Positions 1 through 8,114 of a stretch of DNA of 60,712 bases are shown piece after piece; the stretch's first letter is position 1; each line of letters starts with the position of its first letter. Location of the stretch: NCBI GenBank assembly GCA_030538425.1, contig JAUNTZ010000013.1, forward strand, positions 1 to 60,712. The letters are read 5' to 3'. Under the pieces are notes generated by a model, which was given only the letters and a program-made list of their open reading frames with translations, had not been told where the DNA came from and ran no database searches. The position numbers and the translations under genes are program-made. This DNA is from Paracoccus sp. (in: a-proteobacteria). GTDB lineage: Bacteria; Pseudomonadota; Alphaproteobacteria; Rhodobacterales; Rhodobacteraceae.

Positions 1-1486
1 CCCAGGTGCCGGTGTCCAGCTTGAAATCCTCGGACACGCGGCCGTCAAAGATCAGCCCGTGGTTCATGTCGCCCTCGTCCACAAAGCGCACCGCATCGCC
101 GGTGATGAAAAAGCCCTCACCGTCAAAGGCGGCGGCGGTCTTTTCCGGGTCGTCGAAATAGCCCGGCATGACATTCGGCCCGCGCACCCGGATTTCGCAG
201 CGCATGTCGGCATCGGGGATCAGTTTCAGTTCCACCCCCGGCAGCGGCACACCGATCACGCCCGAGCGCCCGATGGGTTCGTGGACCATCACGCAGGCGG
301 GCGCGGTTTCGGTGAGCCCCCAGCTTGACGCCATCATCGGCAACCCGCTGCGCACGTCGATCATGGCGCGTTCCAGCTTGTCCCAGACGTCTTGCGGCAA
401 GGACGCGCCCGCATAGAACAGCAGGTCGATATCGCGCAGCAGCCGGTGACGCAGGGCCGCATCCGCCGCCATCGCCTCGGCCAGCATCGCATAGCCCACC
501 GGCACGTTGAAGGCGAGCGTGCCGGGATAGGCATCGCGGTTGGCCAGCGTTTCCTTGAACCCGCGCGCGGTGGGCTTGCCGCTGTCGATATGCAGCGTGC
601 CCCCGTTCGACAGCATCATGTTGACGTTATGCGTGCCGCCAAAGACGTGGTTCCACGGCAGCCAGTCGGTGATGCGCGGCGGCGTGTCGGCCAGATAGGG
701 CATGACCGCGCCCATCTGCACCTGATTGACGCACATCATCCGATGCGTGGTCAGCACGCCCTTTGGGTCCGAGGACGACCCCGAGGTGAACATGATCTTC
801 GCCAGCGTATCCGGCCCGACACTCGCATGAACCGCGTCGAGATCGGGGTGCAGATCATGGTTCAGGAAATCGACCATATCGGTCAGGGGACGCCCTAGCC
901 CTGCTGGGCGTGAGGTGACCAGCTCGACCCCCTCCAGTTCGGGCAGTTGCAGCGCGCTGCCATAGCGGGCCGCGTCATCGGCAAAGGCCATGCGCGGGCG
1001 GGTCTTCTCCAGCACATAGATCAGGCGGGGATGCGCCTCGGGGATCAGGGCGTATTGTTCGGCCAAGGGGATCACTGGCACGCCGATATATTGCGCGGCC
1101 AAGGACAGGATCAGGTGATCGACGCTGTTGCCCGAGATGATGGCGATGCGGTCATCCGCCCCCATCCCCCGCGCCAGCAGGGCCGAGGCCGTGCGCCGCA
1201 CGAAGCGCAACAGGTCGGCATAGGTGACATTGCGCCAGCCCGGCCCCTCACGTTCAGCCACGGCCACGCGATAGGGGGCTTTGTCGGCCCAATGATGCAG
1301 CCACGCGCCGGTGTTCGGGACGTGACCCGGCAGCGGGATGCGGGATCGCAGCAGGATGGTGCCATCGGCGCGGTCTTCGCGCTTGACCGAATGGGGGACA
1401 TAGCGGGTGACGGTATGCGCCTTGGCCCATGCGGCCCGTTCGTGGAAATTGTCGGGCGTGGTGACGGGGATGTCGATGTGATCCAT
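1..1486 (-). CDS. fcs: Feruloyl-CoA synthase-like AMP-forming acyl-CoA ligase (3' part beyond window)
   Basis: This gene runs off the left edge, leaving about 495 codons from an ATG at 1486. The protein is an ANL-superfamily adenylate-forming enzyme expected to activate a carboxylic acid with ATP and load it onto CoA. The P-loop-like motif MFTSGSSSDPKG lies at residues 232-243; it is slightly unusual in having SSS where most relatives have TTG or STG. Later motifs include ASSWGLTETAP and, near the edge, the ITGDA hinge region. The overall sequence resembles feruloyl-CoA synthases. The crotonase, dehydrogenase and TRAP genes immediately upstream on the same strand support a role in ferulate or p-coumarate activation. 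Substrate identity is inference; another aryl or medium-chain acid is possible. Confidence 0.85.
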   Translation of the reverse strand, partial: MDHIDIPVTTPDNFHERAAWAKAHTVTRYVPHSVKREDRADGTILLRSRIPLPGHVPNTGAWLHHWADKAPYRVAVAEREGPGWRNVTYADLLRFVRRTASALLARGMGADDRIAIISGNSVDHLILSLAAQYIGVPVIPLAEQYALIPEAHPRLIYVLEKTRPRMAFADDAARYGSALQLPELEGVELVTSRPAGLGRPLTDMVDFLNHDLHPDLDAVHASVGPDTLAKIMFTSGSSSDPKGVLTTHRMMCVNQVQMGAVMPYLADTPPRITDWLPWNHVFGGTHNVNMMLSNGGTLHIDSGKPTARGFKETLANRDAYPGTLAFNVPVGYAMLAEAMAADAALRHRLLRDIDLLFYAGASLPQDVWDKLERAMIDVRSGLPMMASSWGLTETAPACVMVHEPIGRSGVIGVPLPGVELKLIPDADMRCEIRVRGPNVMPGYFDDPEKTAAAFDGEGFFITGDAVRFVDEGDMNHGLIFDGRVSEDFKLDTGTW

Positions 1487-1496
1487 GGCGGCCCCT

Positions 1497-2261
1497 CTAG
1501 CGAAACACCGGCTGGCGCTTTTCAAGGAAAGCGTTCAGCCCCTCGGCCGCGTCGGGCGTGGTCTGGACAAGTGCGGCGGCAAGGCTTTCGGTGAACAGCC
1601 CGTCGGCGTGGCTCATATCCGCGATGCGGGGCAGGGCCTGCGTGATGAAGTAATTCGACATCGGTGCATTTTCCGCAATCGTCGCGGCAAGCTTGCGGGC
1701 CAGCGGCAGGGCCTCACCCTCAGCCACGGCGTAATGGCACAGGCCAAGGCGCAGCCCCTCATCCGCACTGTATTTGCGCCCGGTCAGCATCATTTCCACC
1801 ATGCGGTCAGCGCCAAGGATGCGCGTCACACGGGCTGCGGCTCCACCGCCGACAAAGATGCCGCGCCGCCCCTCGGGCAGTTGGAAAATGACCGAGGGTT
1901 CGGCGATCCGCACATGGGTCGCGGTGGCCAGCTCCATCCCGCCACCGATCACCGCGCCGGTCATGGCGGAGACCGTGATGCGCCCGCCCGACTGGATCAT
2001 ATCCATAACCCGGTGCCAGTTGCGGGAATGGTAAACGCCCTCCTCGGCGCTGCGGCTGACATGTTCGGACAGGTCCAGCCCCGAACAGAAATGCCCGCCG
2101 CGCCCGTGCAGGATCACCACCCGCACGTCAGCGGGCAGGCTGGCATAGAACGCCTCGATCTCGGCCATCAACCCGTCGGACATGGCGTTACGCTTGTCCT
2201 CGCGGATCAGTTCCAGTTCAGCGATGCGGCCGTCGATCCGGCCCTCGGTATAGCTGCCCAT
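1497..2261 (-). CDS. Enoyl-CoA hydratase/isomerase (crotonase) family protein
   Basis: The 254-residue product has the crotonase fold signatures: the oxyanion-hole segment GHFCSGLDL at residues 56-64, the second oxyanion loop GAVIGGGMELA at 102-112 and a candidate catalytic Glu130 in QLPEGRRG. Crotonases act on acyl-CoA thioesters, by hydration, isomerisation or retro-aldol cleavage. It ends 10 bases before the start of the CoA ligase and follows the SDR gene by 11 bases, so the three are probably co-transcribed. In this setting it could hydrate feruloyl- or coumaroyl-CoA and cleave it to an aldehyde and acetyl-CoA, or only hydrate it. The sequence alone does not separate these options. Confidence 0.85.
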   Translation of the reverse strand: MGSYTEGRIDGRIAELELIREDKRNAMSDGLMAEIEAFYASLPADVRVVILHGRGGHFCSGLDLSEHVSRSAEEGVYHSRNWHRVMDMIQSGGRITVSAMTGAVIGGGMELATATHVRIAEPSVIFQLPEGRRGIFVGGGAAARVTRILGADRMVEMMLTGRKYSADEGLRLGLCHYAVAEGEALPLARKLAATIAENAPMSNYFITQALPRIADMSHADGLFTESLAAALVQTTPDAAEGLNAFLEKRQPVFR

Positions 2262-2272
2262 GTCGTTCTTCC

Positions 2273-3040
2273 TTATTTCGGGGCCAGCCGGACGGCGCTG
2301 TCGATGCGGATGACTTCGCCGTTCAGGATGGGGTTTTCGATGATCTGCTGAACCAGCATGGCAAATTCGTCAGGCCGCCCCATGCGTGAGGGGAAGGGCA
2401 GGCCGGCTTCGAGGCTCGCCTTGATCTCGGGCGGCAGGCCCGCGCTCATCGCGGTTTCAAACAGGCCCGGTGCAATAGCCATGACGCGGATGCCGAAGCG
2501 GGCGAGTTCCCGCGCGGCGGGCAGGGTCAGCGAGGCGACGCCGCCTTTTGACGCGGCATAGGCCGCCTGCCCGATCTGGCCGTCCTGATAAGCCACGGAG
2601 GCGGTGTTGATGATAACCCCGCGCGCGCCGTCGGCGTCCAGTGGCGCGGCCACGGCCATGGCGCGGGCGGCGGTGGAGAGGACCGTATAGGTGCCGATCA
2701 GATTCACGCGGATCGTGCGGTCGAACGCATCCAGCGACAGGGTGCCATCGCGCGGCAGGATGCGGGCGGCGGTGCCGATGCCTGCGCAACTGACCACGAT
2801 GCGCGGGGGTGCGCCCCATTCGGCGCTGACGCGGTCAAATGCGGCCTGCACCTGCGCCGCATCCGCCACATCCGCCGCCAGAGCCAGCCCGCCGATGCTA
2901 TCCGCCACCGCGCGGGCGGCATCCTCGCTGCGGTCGAGAGCCGCGACGCGAGCGCCCGCGCGGGCCAGCCGCCGCGCCGTGGCTTCGCCAAGCCCGCTGC
3001 CCGCGCCGGTCACAAGAGCGATGGTTTCATTGATATTCAT
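2273..3040 (-). CDS. SDR-family dehydrogenase (3-hydroxyacyl-CoA dehydrogenase type 2-like)
   Basis: This is a 255-residue classical short-chain dehydrogenase. The cofactor motif TGAGSGLG is at residues 11-18, Asp37 in ALDRSED suggests NAD(H) preference, CAG sits at 85-87 in place of NAG, Ser148 is the catalytic serine, and YAASK at 161-165 carries the catalytic Tyr and Lys. The ending with NGEVIRIDSAVRL resembles HSD10-like 3-hydroxyacyl-CoA dehydrogenases rather than FabG. It could oxidise the 3-hydroxyacyl-CoA made by the neighbouring crotonase, which would make the side-chain shortening beta-oxidative rather than retro-aldol. That pathway assignment is inference from the neighbourhood. 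Confidence 0.85.
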   Translation of the reverse strand: MNINETIALVTGAGSGLGEATARRLARAGARVAALDRSEDAARAVADSIGGLALAADVADAAQVQAAFDRVSAEWGAPPRIVVSCAGIGTAARILPRDGTLSLDAFDRTIRVNLIGTYTVLSTAARAMAVAAPLDADGARGVIINTASVAYQDGQIGQAAYAASKGGVASLTLPAARELARFGIRVMAIAPGLFETAMSAGLPPEIKASLEAGLPFPSRMGRPDEFAMLVQQIIENPILNGEVIRIDSAVRLAPK

Positions 3041-3048
3041 GGCTCACC

Positions 3049-4329
3049 TCAGAAAAAACTGCGGGTCAGCAGCATCACCGCGACCAGTGCCAGATCGGCG
3101 ATCAGGAAGGGGATGATCCCCGCGAAAACCTGCTCCAGCCGCACATAATCTCGTGCGACGGAATGGATGACAAAGACGTTCAGGCCCACGGGGGGCGTAA
3201 TCATCCCGATCTCCAACAGCTTGGCGACCAGCAGGCCGAACCAGATCACATCGACCCCATGCGCCTGCACCAAAGGCAGGAACAGCGGCAGGGTCAGAAG
3301 CAGCGCCCCGATAGGTTCCAGAAACATGCCAAGCGCCAGATAGATCAGCGTAATCAGTAACAGCAGGGTCAGCGTGTTCAGGCCCAGCCCTTCGACGAAC
3401 TGGCCGATCTCGGCGGACAGGCCCGACATGGCGACCAGTCGCGTGAACAGGTTCGCGCCCACCGCGATGATGAACAGCCCGCCCGAGGACAGCAGCGTAT
3501 CGACAAGGCTTTCGCGAAAGCCCGCCCAGGTCAGCGATTTGCGGATCAGGCCGATGATGATGGCGACGAAGGCGCCAAAGGCCCCGGCCTCGGTCGCGGT
3601 GAAAAACCCGCTGAACAGCCCGCCCAGCACGGCGATGATCAGCACCAGAACCGGCCAGATCTCCAGCGTCTTGGCCCAGCGGTCGCCCATCGTATAGGCG
3701 GGTGCGCGCGGCATCCGCGCCGGGTTGATTGCCCAGACCGCCAGCACCGCCATGATATAGAAAGCCAGCGAGGCCAGACCCACGATCAGCCCGCCCATGA
3801 ACAGCGCATTGATCGAGCTGTTGGACTGAATCCCGAACAGGATCAGGATGATCGAGGGCGGGATCAGTGCGCCGATCGTGCCGCCCGCCGCCACCGCGCC
3901 GGTGGCGATGCGCAGATCATAGCCTTGCCGCGCCATTTCCGGCACCGCGATGCGCCCGATGGCCGCTGAACAGGCGACGGATGAGCCCGACACGGCGGCA
4001 AAGCCCGAGGCCCCCGCCAGCGAGGCAATCGCGAGCCCGCCCGGCATCCAGCCCCACCAGACCCGCGCCGCCTCAAACAGCCCGCGTGTGAGGCCCGAGT
4101 GATAGGCGATATAGCCCATCAGCAGGAACATGGGGATCGAACTCAGCGTCCAGCTTGCCGATGAGGAATAGGGCACCGTGGTCAGCATGGACATGGCCGG
4201 GCGCTGACCCGCGATCATCCAGATGCCGACAAAAGACACCGCAATCAGGCTGACGCCAATCGGCACGCGCAGCGCGATCAGGCTAAGCAGGGCCGCGACG
4301 GCCAGAAGGCCGATGGTGAAAGGTTCCAT
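3049..4329 (-). CDS. TRAP transporter large permease (DctM family)
   Basis: The 426-residue protein is hydrophobic throughout, with about 12 predicted membrane segments, as expected for the DctM subunit that forms the substrate path of a sodium-coupled TRAP carrier. Typical family segments are visible, such as GGTIGALIPPSI and FFTATEAGAFGA in the middle and a conserved MITPPVGLNVFV near the C-terminus. Its start codon overlaps the stop of the small permease by one base (TAATG on the minus strand), indicating translational coupling. With the aromatic-acid genes downstream, uptake of hydroxycinnamates or a related acid is plausible. Confidence 0.93.
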   Translation of the reverse strand: MEPFTIGLLAVAALLSLIALRVPIGVSLIAVSFVGIWMIAGQRPAMSMLTTVPYSSSASWTLSSIPMFLLMGYIAYHSGLTRGLFEAARVWWGWMPGGLAIASLAGASGFAAVSGSSVACSAAIGRIAVPEMARQGYDLRIATGAVAAGGTIGALIPPSIILILFGIQSNSSINALFMGGLIVGLASLAFYIMAVLAVWAINPARMPRAPAYTMGDRWAKTLEIWPVLVLIIAVLGGLFSGFFTATEAGAFGAFVAIIIGLIRKSLTWAGFRESLVDTLLSSGGLFIIAVGANLFTRLVAMSGLSAEIGQFVEGLGLNTLTLLLLITLIYLALGMFLEPIGALLLTLPLFLPLVQAHGVDVIWFGLLVAKLLEIGMITPPVGLNVFVIHSVARDYVRLEQVFAGIIPFLIADLALVAVMLLTRSFF

Positions 4330-4868
4330 TATCGGGCCTCGATCAGGTTGGGCTGGACATCTTCGACGGGCTTGTTGTCCTCATCGTCGAAGCGGTCGGT
4401 CAAAAGCTGGATGATGCGCAAAACCAGAACCACGATCATCAGCGAGAACGAGAAGGGCAGGATCCAATAGCTCAGCCAGGTCGGAAAGCGGATCGTGCCG
4501 GCCTCAATATAAGAGCCGCGCGCGGTATGCTTCATCGCCTCTTCAAAGCTGCCATAGGTCATCGCCGCAAACACCGCCAGCGCCAGCACAAAGCCCAGCA
4601 GGAACACCGCCTTGCGGGCGGGGCCGTGCAGCCTTTGGGTGAAGATGGTGGCCTCGATATGGCGGCGGTGGATCTCGGTCATGGCCAAGGGCAGGAAGCT
4701 GACCGCGACCATGTAATATTTGCCGACCAGATCTGCGGTGGCGGGAAAGCCCGCGCCCAGAGCCTTGCGCGAAAACACGTCAATGACGACCTGCAACATC
4801 ATCGCCATCAGGACGAGCGAGCCCAGCACGATGCTCATGCGTGAGATCGTGGTTTCAATTGCCTTCAT
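4329..4868 (-). CDS. TRAP transporter small permease (DctQ family)
   Basis: The product is 179 residues with four hydrophobic segments, matching DctQ subunits. I chose the ATG at 4868 (MKAIETTISRM) because GGAGG lies just upstream and the reading frame before it has no membrane-protein character. It sits between the substrate-binding protein gene and DctM in the usual P-Q-M order. A strong hairpin precedes it and may set its expression level relative to the binding protein. The last 20 residues form a charged cytoplasmic tail rich in Asp and Glu. Confidence 0.9.
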   Translation of the reverse strand: MKAIETTISRMSIVLGSLVLMAMMLQVVIDVFSRKALGAGFPATADLVGKYYMVAVSFLPLAMTEIHRRHIEATIFTQRLHGPARKAVFLLGFVLALAVFAAMTYGSFEEAMKHTARGSYIEAGTIRFPTWLSYWILPFSFSLMIVVLVLRIIQLLTDRFDDEDNKPVEDVQPNLIEAR

Positions 4869-4896
4869 CTGCGCCTCCACGCAGGGATGTCGGGAA

Positions 4897-4919
4897 GGGC
4901 CGCGCCTGTGACGCGGCCC
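4897..4919 (-). promoter_or_regulatory. Intercistronic hairpin between dctP-like and dctQ-like genes
   Basis: GGGCCGCG and CGCGGCCC form a perfect 8-bp stem around a 7-base loop in the 58-base spacer after the substrate-binding protein gene. No T-run follows on the transcribed strand. A hairpin here is expected to stabilise the 3' end of the binding-protein message or to attenuate the permease genes, since TRAP systems need more binding protein than permease. The function is inferred. Confidence 0.5.
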
Positions 4920-4926
4920 GCGCGTC

Positions 4927-6027
4927 TCAGTTCTGCCCGTAGCTGGCCAGATCGAGATTGGCGAAAATCTCATCATAGCGAAGCTGGGCCATGTCCTCAT
5001 AGGACATATCGGGCTGGATCAGCCCTTCCCATTTCTCAATCAGGGCTTCGTAGCGGGCGATCTTCTCAGCCGCATTGGTGACGCCCCGGCCTTCAAGGAT
5101 CTGCGCGGCATTGGCGAGATGTTCGGTATTGAACTCATCGCGGGCGGTGCGCAGCGTGTCGTCCATGGGGATGAACTCGATCCCCTCGACCGAGCGGGCG
5201 TCCTCAGCGTCGCGGTTAAAGGCGATGAGGGCCTTGCCGATGCCGTATTGCGTGGCCCGGGCCAGTGCCTGGCGTTCCTCAGCGGACATGCGGTCCCACA
5301 GAATCGCACTGCTGGCGATGCTGGCGCCGTTGAACACGCCTTCCTCGACCTCGGTCACATAGTGGATCACGTCGCCCAGACGGTTCGCGATGATCTCATG
5401 GGTGGCGCTGAACGTGCCGTCGATCACGCCCTGAGACAGCGATTCGAACAGTTCCGAGGACGGCATCTGCACCGCCACGCCGCCCATCCGTTCCACCAGC
5501 GAGGCATAAAGCGGTGAGCCGGTGCGGATGCGCACGCCGCGCATATCGGCGACGCTGCGGACCGGGCGGGTGGTCAAGAGGTTATAGGTGGGCGTCGCGT
5601 CCGAACCCAGATAGACCTGACCATTGCGCGCGAATTCCGCCTGACATTCGGCGCAGGTCACGGTGTATTCCGTGGCCGCCGCCGAAACGACAAAATTGTT
5701 CGACCCAAGGAAGGACAGTTCCGACACAAGCGCCGATTCGGGGTAATCTGCCGGGTAATAGGGCATCAGCAGCGTGCCCATTTCCGTGACGCCATCGCGC
5801 AGACCCGCGCTCATTTCATTGGGCGCGACCAGACCCGAGGGCGTGTCGTTGAGATCCCATGCGCCCTCGGTGAACTCGGACAGGCGGGTATTGACCTCAG
5901 GGAACAGATCGGTCGCCAGCACATGCGCCGGACCAAAGCCGCTTGTCGCGCGGATCGTCTCAGCGGCGGATGCGCCCGCAATCACGGCCAGCAGGGCCGC
6001 GGCAGATACAGTCAGTTTCACGTTCAT
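4927..6027 (-). CDS. TRAP transporter substrate-binding protein (DctP family)
   Basis: The 366-residue protein begins with a cleavable signal peptide (MNVKLTVSAAALLAVIAGASA, cut before ETIRATSG) and belongs to the periplasmic DctP-type binding proteins. The ATG at 6027 has GGGAGGA seven bases upstream; the in-frame extension before it lacks a signal-peptide start. The family segment IRTGSPLYASLVERMGG and a candidate ligand-binding Arg (GVRIRTGS) are in the usual central place. Two cysteines (TVTCAECQAE) may form a disulfide. It is first in the transporter operon, downstream of the MarR gene. Substrate specificity cannot be read directly; aromatic acids are suggested by the operon. Confidence 0.9.
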   Translation of the reverse strand: MNVKLTVSAAALLAVIAGASAAETIRATSGFGPAHVLATDLFPEVNTRLSEFTEGAWDLNDTPSGLVAPNEMSAGLRDGVTEMGTLLMPYYPADYPESALVSELSFLGSNNFVVSAAATEYTVTCAECQAEFARNGQVYLGSDATPTYNLLTTRPVRSVADMRGVRIRTGSPLYASLVERMGGVAVQMPSSELFESLSQGVIDGTFSATHEIIANRLGDVIHYVTEVEEGVFNGASIASSAILWDRMSAEERQALARATQYGIGKALIAFNRDAEDARSVEGIEFIPMDDTLRTARDEFNTEHLANAAQILEGRGVTNAAEKIARYEALIEKWEGLIQPDMSYEDMAQLRYDEIFANLDLASYGQN

Positions 6028-6075
6028 GTCTTCCTCCCAAAAAGCGCCCATGTCTCCCGCAGGGGCGCGAAAATC

Positions 6076-6549
6076 CTATTCGCTGTCGCGGCGCACCTTC
6101 TTCAAAAGCGCCAGCAGCAACTCCTTTTCCTCAGCCGTCAGCGCCGAAATCGCCCGGTCCTCGGCGGCGGCGGCATCGGCGGTCGCCCGGTCACGCAGCC
6201 TGCGCCCCTTGAGCGTGGCGGTCAGCGCATAGCGGCGGCGATCGGTGGTCGAACGCGCCCGGTCCACCAGGTCGCGGGCCTCCAACTCATCAATGATCAC
6301 GACGATATTTGGCCGTTCCATTTGCAGGGCATCGGCGATTTGAGAGGGCGAGATGCCGGGATTGTCCACGATCAGCGACAGGGCGGTCATGGACACGACG
6401 CGCAGTTCATGGGGTGCCAGCGCAGCCTCAGCCGACGACCGCACCAACATATAGCTGCGCTTGAGATTATAGCCGATCAGGTTGCGCACGCGGGTGTCGC
6501 GGATGCCGTCCGCGGCTGCGTCCTGTGGCTGTCGGTCAAGCCTGTCCAT
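6076..6549 (-). CDS. MarR-family transcriptional regulator
   Basis: With the ATG at 6549, preceded by a strong GGGGGAG, the protein is 157 residues, normal for MarR. The winged helix-turn-helix is clear: the recognition region is around PSQIADALQMERPNIVVI and the wing carries STTDRRRYALT, matching the family DxRxxR-like wing. It lies 48 bases upstream of the TRAP binding-protein gene on the same strand, so it probably heads or precedes that operon. MarR proteins of hydroxycinnamate loci (for example CouR) are released by the aryl-CoA thioester; by analogy the ligand here could be the product of the CoA ligase. This is inference. Confidence 0.88.
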   Translation of the reverse strand: MDRLDRQPQDAAADGIRDTRVRNLIGYNLKRSYMLVRSSAEAALAPHELRVVSMTALSLIVDNPGISPSQIADALQMERPNIVVIIDELEARDLVDRARSTTDRRRYALTATLKGRRLRDRATADAAAAEDRAISALTAEEKELLLALLKKVRRDSE

Positions 6550-6582
6550 GCGAATCTCCCCCTCTGGAATATAGGTATCAGG

Positions 6583-6603
6583 AATAATCATTATCGACAA
6601 TAA
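6583..6603. promoter_or_regulatory. AT-rich palindromes, candidate MarR operator
   Basis: In the divergent spacer between the MarR gene and the dioxygenase, an AT-rich island stands out from GC-rich surroundings. ATAAT-C-ATTAT (6584-6594) is a perfect inverted repeat and overlaps the imperfect palindrome TTATCGACAATAA (6591-6603). Size and position fit a MarR dimer site controlling its own gene and possibly the divergent gene. Confidence 0.45.
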
Positions 6604-6728
6604 CTATATTGCGGAGGGCAACGCGCCGTTCGCAAGCGTCGAACACGGCATTTGCGGGCAGGGGGCTTTTGTTTGCGTGACCTCGCCCCGACATTGGCTG
6701 CAAACATTTCGATCCGCAGGAGAGATTG

Positions 6729-7484
6729 ATGACCCATCCGAGTGATATTTCCGAAGTCGCGCTGACTGTCCGCGATCTTGACAGCGTGGCTGCGTTTTAC
6801 CGCGATGCCGTGGGGCTGGCCGAGATTGAGCGGCTGCCCGACCTGATCCGCCTTGGCGCCGGCGGTCGCGTGTTGCTGGAACTGCGCCACGACCCCCATG
6901 CGCGCTATGCCGCGCGCCATGAGGCGGGGCTTTATCATACCGCCTTCCTGCTGCCCTCGCGCGATGCTTTGGGCGGCTGGCTGGGCCATGCGCTGCGCCG
7001 CGATATCCGGCTGAGTGGCGCCTCGCATCATGGCGTGTCAGAGGCGGTCTATCTCAACGATCCCGAGGGCAATGGCGTCGAGATCTATGCCGACACGCCC
7101 CGCGAAAGCTGGGTCTGGCATGGCGACCGGGTCGAGATGCCCACGCGGCGGCTGGATATCGACGCGCTGCTGGGCCTGCGTGCGGGCTGGGACGGTGCGC
7201 CTGACGCGTCGCGGATCGGGCATGTCCATCTTGCCGTCGGTGATCTGGGTGCTGCGGCGCAGTTTTTTGAACGCGATCTGGGCCTGACGCGGACCCATGA
7301 GGGGCCGGGCGGGTTGTGGTATGGCTGGAACGGTTACCACCACCATGTCGCGGGCAATGTCTGGCACAGCGAAGGCGCAGGCCCGCGCGATTTTCCTGTA
7401 ACCGGGCTTGCCGGGATCACGCTTTCGGGCGGTGAAAGGTCCGCGTTTCGCGACCCTTGGGGGACGCTTTATGAGGTGCGCTGA
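6729..7484 (+). CDS. VOC-family extradiol dioxygenase (catechol-2,3-dioxygenase-like)
   Basis: The 251-residue protein contains two vicinal-oxygen-chelate modules, at about residues 8-125 and 160-251. Candidate Fe(II) ligands in the second module are His167 (HVHLAV), His206 (YHHHVAG) and Glu249 (TLYEV). It resembles the two-domain COG2514 group that includes Bacillus CatE. It would cleave a catechol ring by meta fission, or it may be another VOC enzyme. AGGAGA precedes the ATG at 6729; a TTG directly before it is also in frame. Divergent from the MarR gene, it may share the operator region and so belong to the same aromatic regulon. Confidence 0.78.
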   Translation: MTHPSDISEVALTVRDLDSVAAFYRDAVGLAEIERLPDLIRLGAGGRVLLELRHDPHARYAARHEAGLYHTAFLLPSRDALGGWLGHALRRDIRLSGASHHGVSEAVYLNDPEGNGVEIYADTPRESWVWHGDRVEMPTRRLDIDALLGLRAGWDGAPDASRIGHVHLAVGDLGAAAQFFERDLGLTRTHEGPGGLWYGWNGYHHHVAGNVWHSEGAGPRDFPVTGLAGITLSGGERSAFRDPWGTLYEVR

Positions 7485-8059
7485 TGGATGACGATATTCT
7501 GGGCCGCCCCGCCGGTCTGCCTGCGGATCAGCAATTCCTGCTGGCCGAGCATCCGCGTGACACATGGTCGGCGGGGCGGATCAAGAACCTTGGCCGCACC
7601 TGGCTGCACATGCATGGCAGCTTTCGCGACACCGCCGCGCGGCTGATGGACAGCATCAACGCGGTGCGCGAAGCCGGAGCGTTCAATCCCGGCTTCGCGC
7701 CACGTTTCGCGCATGAGGCCTCGGGTCTGCTGGGCCATCTCAATGCCCATCACAATATTGAGGACGACCATTATTTCCCGATCTTCCGTCAGGCTGAGCC
7801 GCGCCTGATCCGCGGTTTTGACATCATGGATGCCGACCATCACGTGATCCATGATGCGATTGAATCCTTTGCATCCGAGGGCAACGGCTTTCTGCACAAG
7901 ATCGGCCGCGCCGAGGGGATGCCCGATGATGCGCAGAAATACGCGCTGGACGCGATGGGTGATGAACTGGCGCGCTTCCGCCGCCTGCTGGTGCAGCATC
8001 TGGACGATGAGGAGGATCTGGTGATCCCGCTGATCGTGGAACGCGACGATCTGGGCTGA
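7484..8059 (+). CDS. Hemerythrin HHE-domain protein
   Basis: The start codon overlaps the stop of the dioxygenase (TGATG), so the two are translationally coupled. The 191-residue protein has a hemerythrin-like four-helix pattern: histidines near 42-44, HLNAHHNIEDDHYFP at 85-99, DADHHVIHDAIE at 116-127 and QHLDDEEDLVIP at 171-182, which supply His and acidic ligands for a di-iron site. Such proteins bind oxygen, NO or iron. Coupling to a non-haem iron oxygenase suggests a role in iron or oxygen supply or in protection of that enzyme. That role is a guess from context. Confidence 0.82.
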   Translation: MDDDILGRPAGLPADQQFLLAEHPRDTWSAGRIKNLGRTWLHMHGSFRDTAARLMDSINAVREAGAFNPGFAPRFAHEASGLLGHLNAHHNIEDDHYFPIFRQAEPRLIRGFDIMDADHHVIHDAIESFASEGNGFLHKIGRAEGMPDDAQKYALDAMGDELARFRRLLVQHLDDEEDLVIPLIVERDDLG

Positions 8060-8114
8060 GGGCTGGCAAATCCGGCCAAAATCCCTATAGCTTGCCCAAA
8101 CCGCGAGGCATGAC

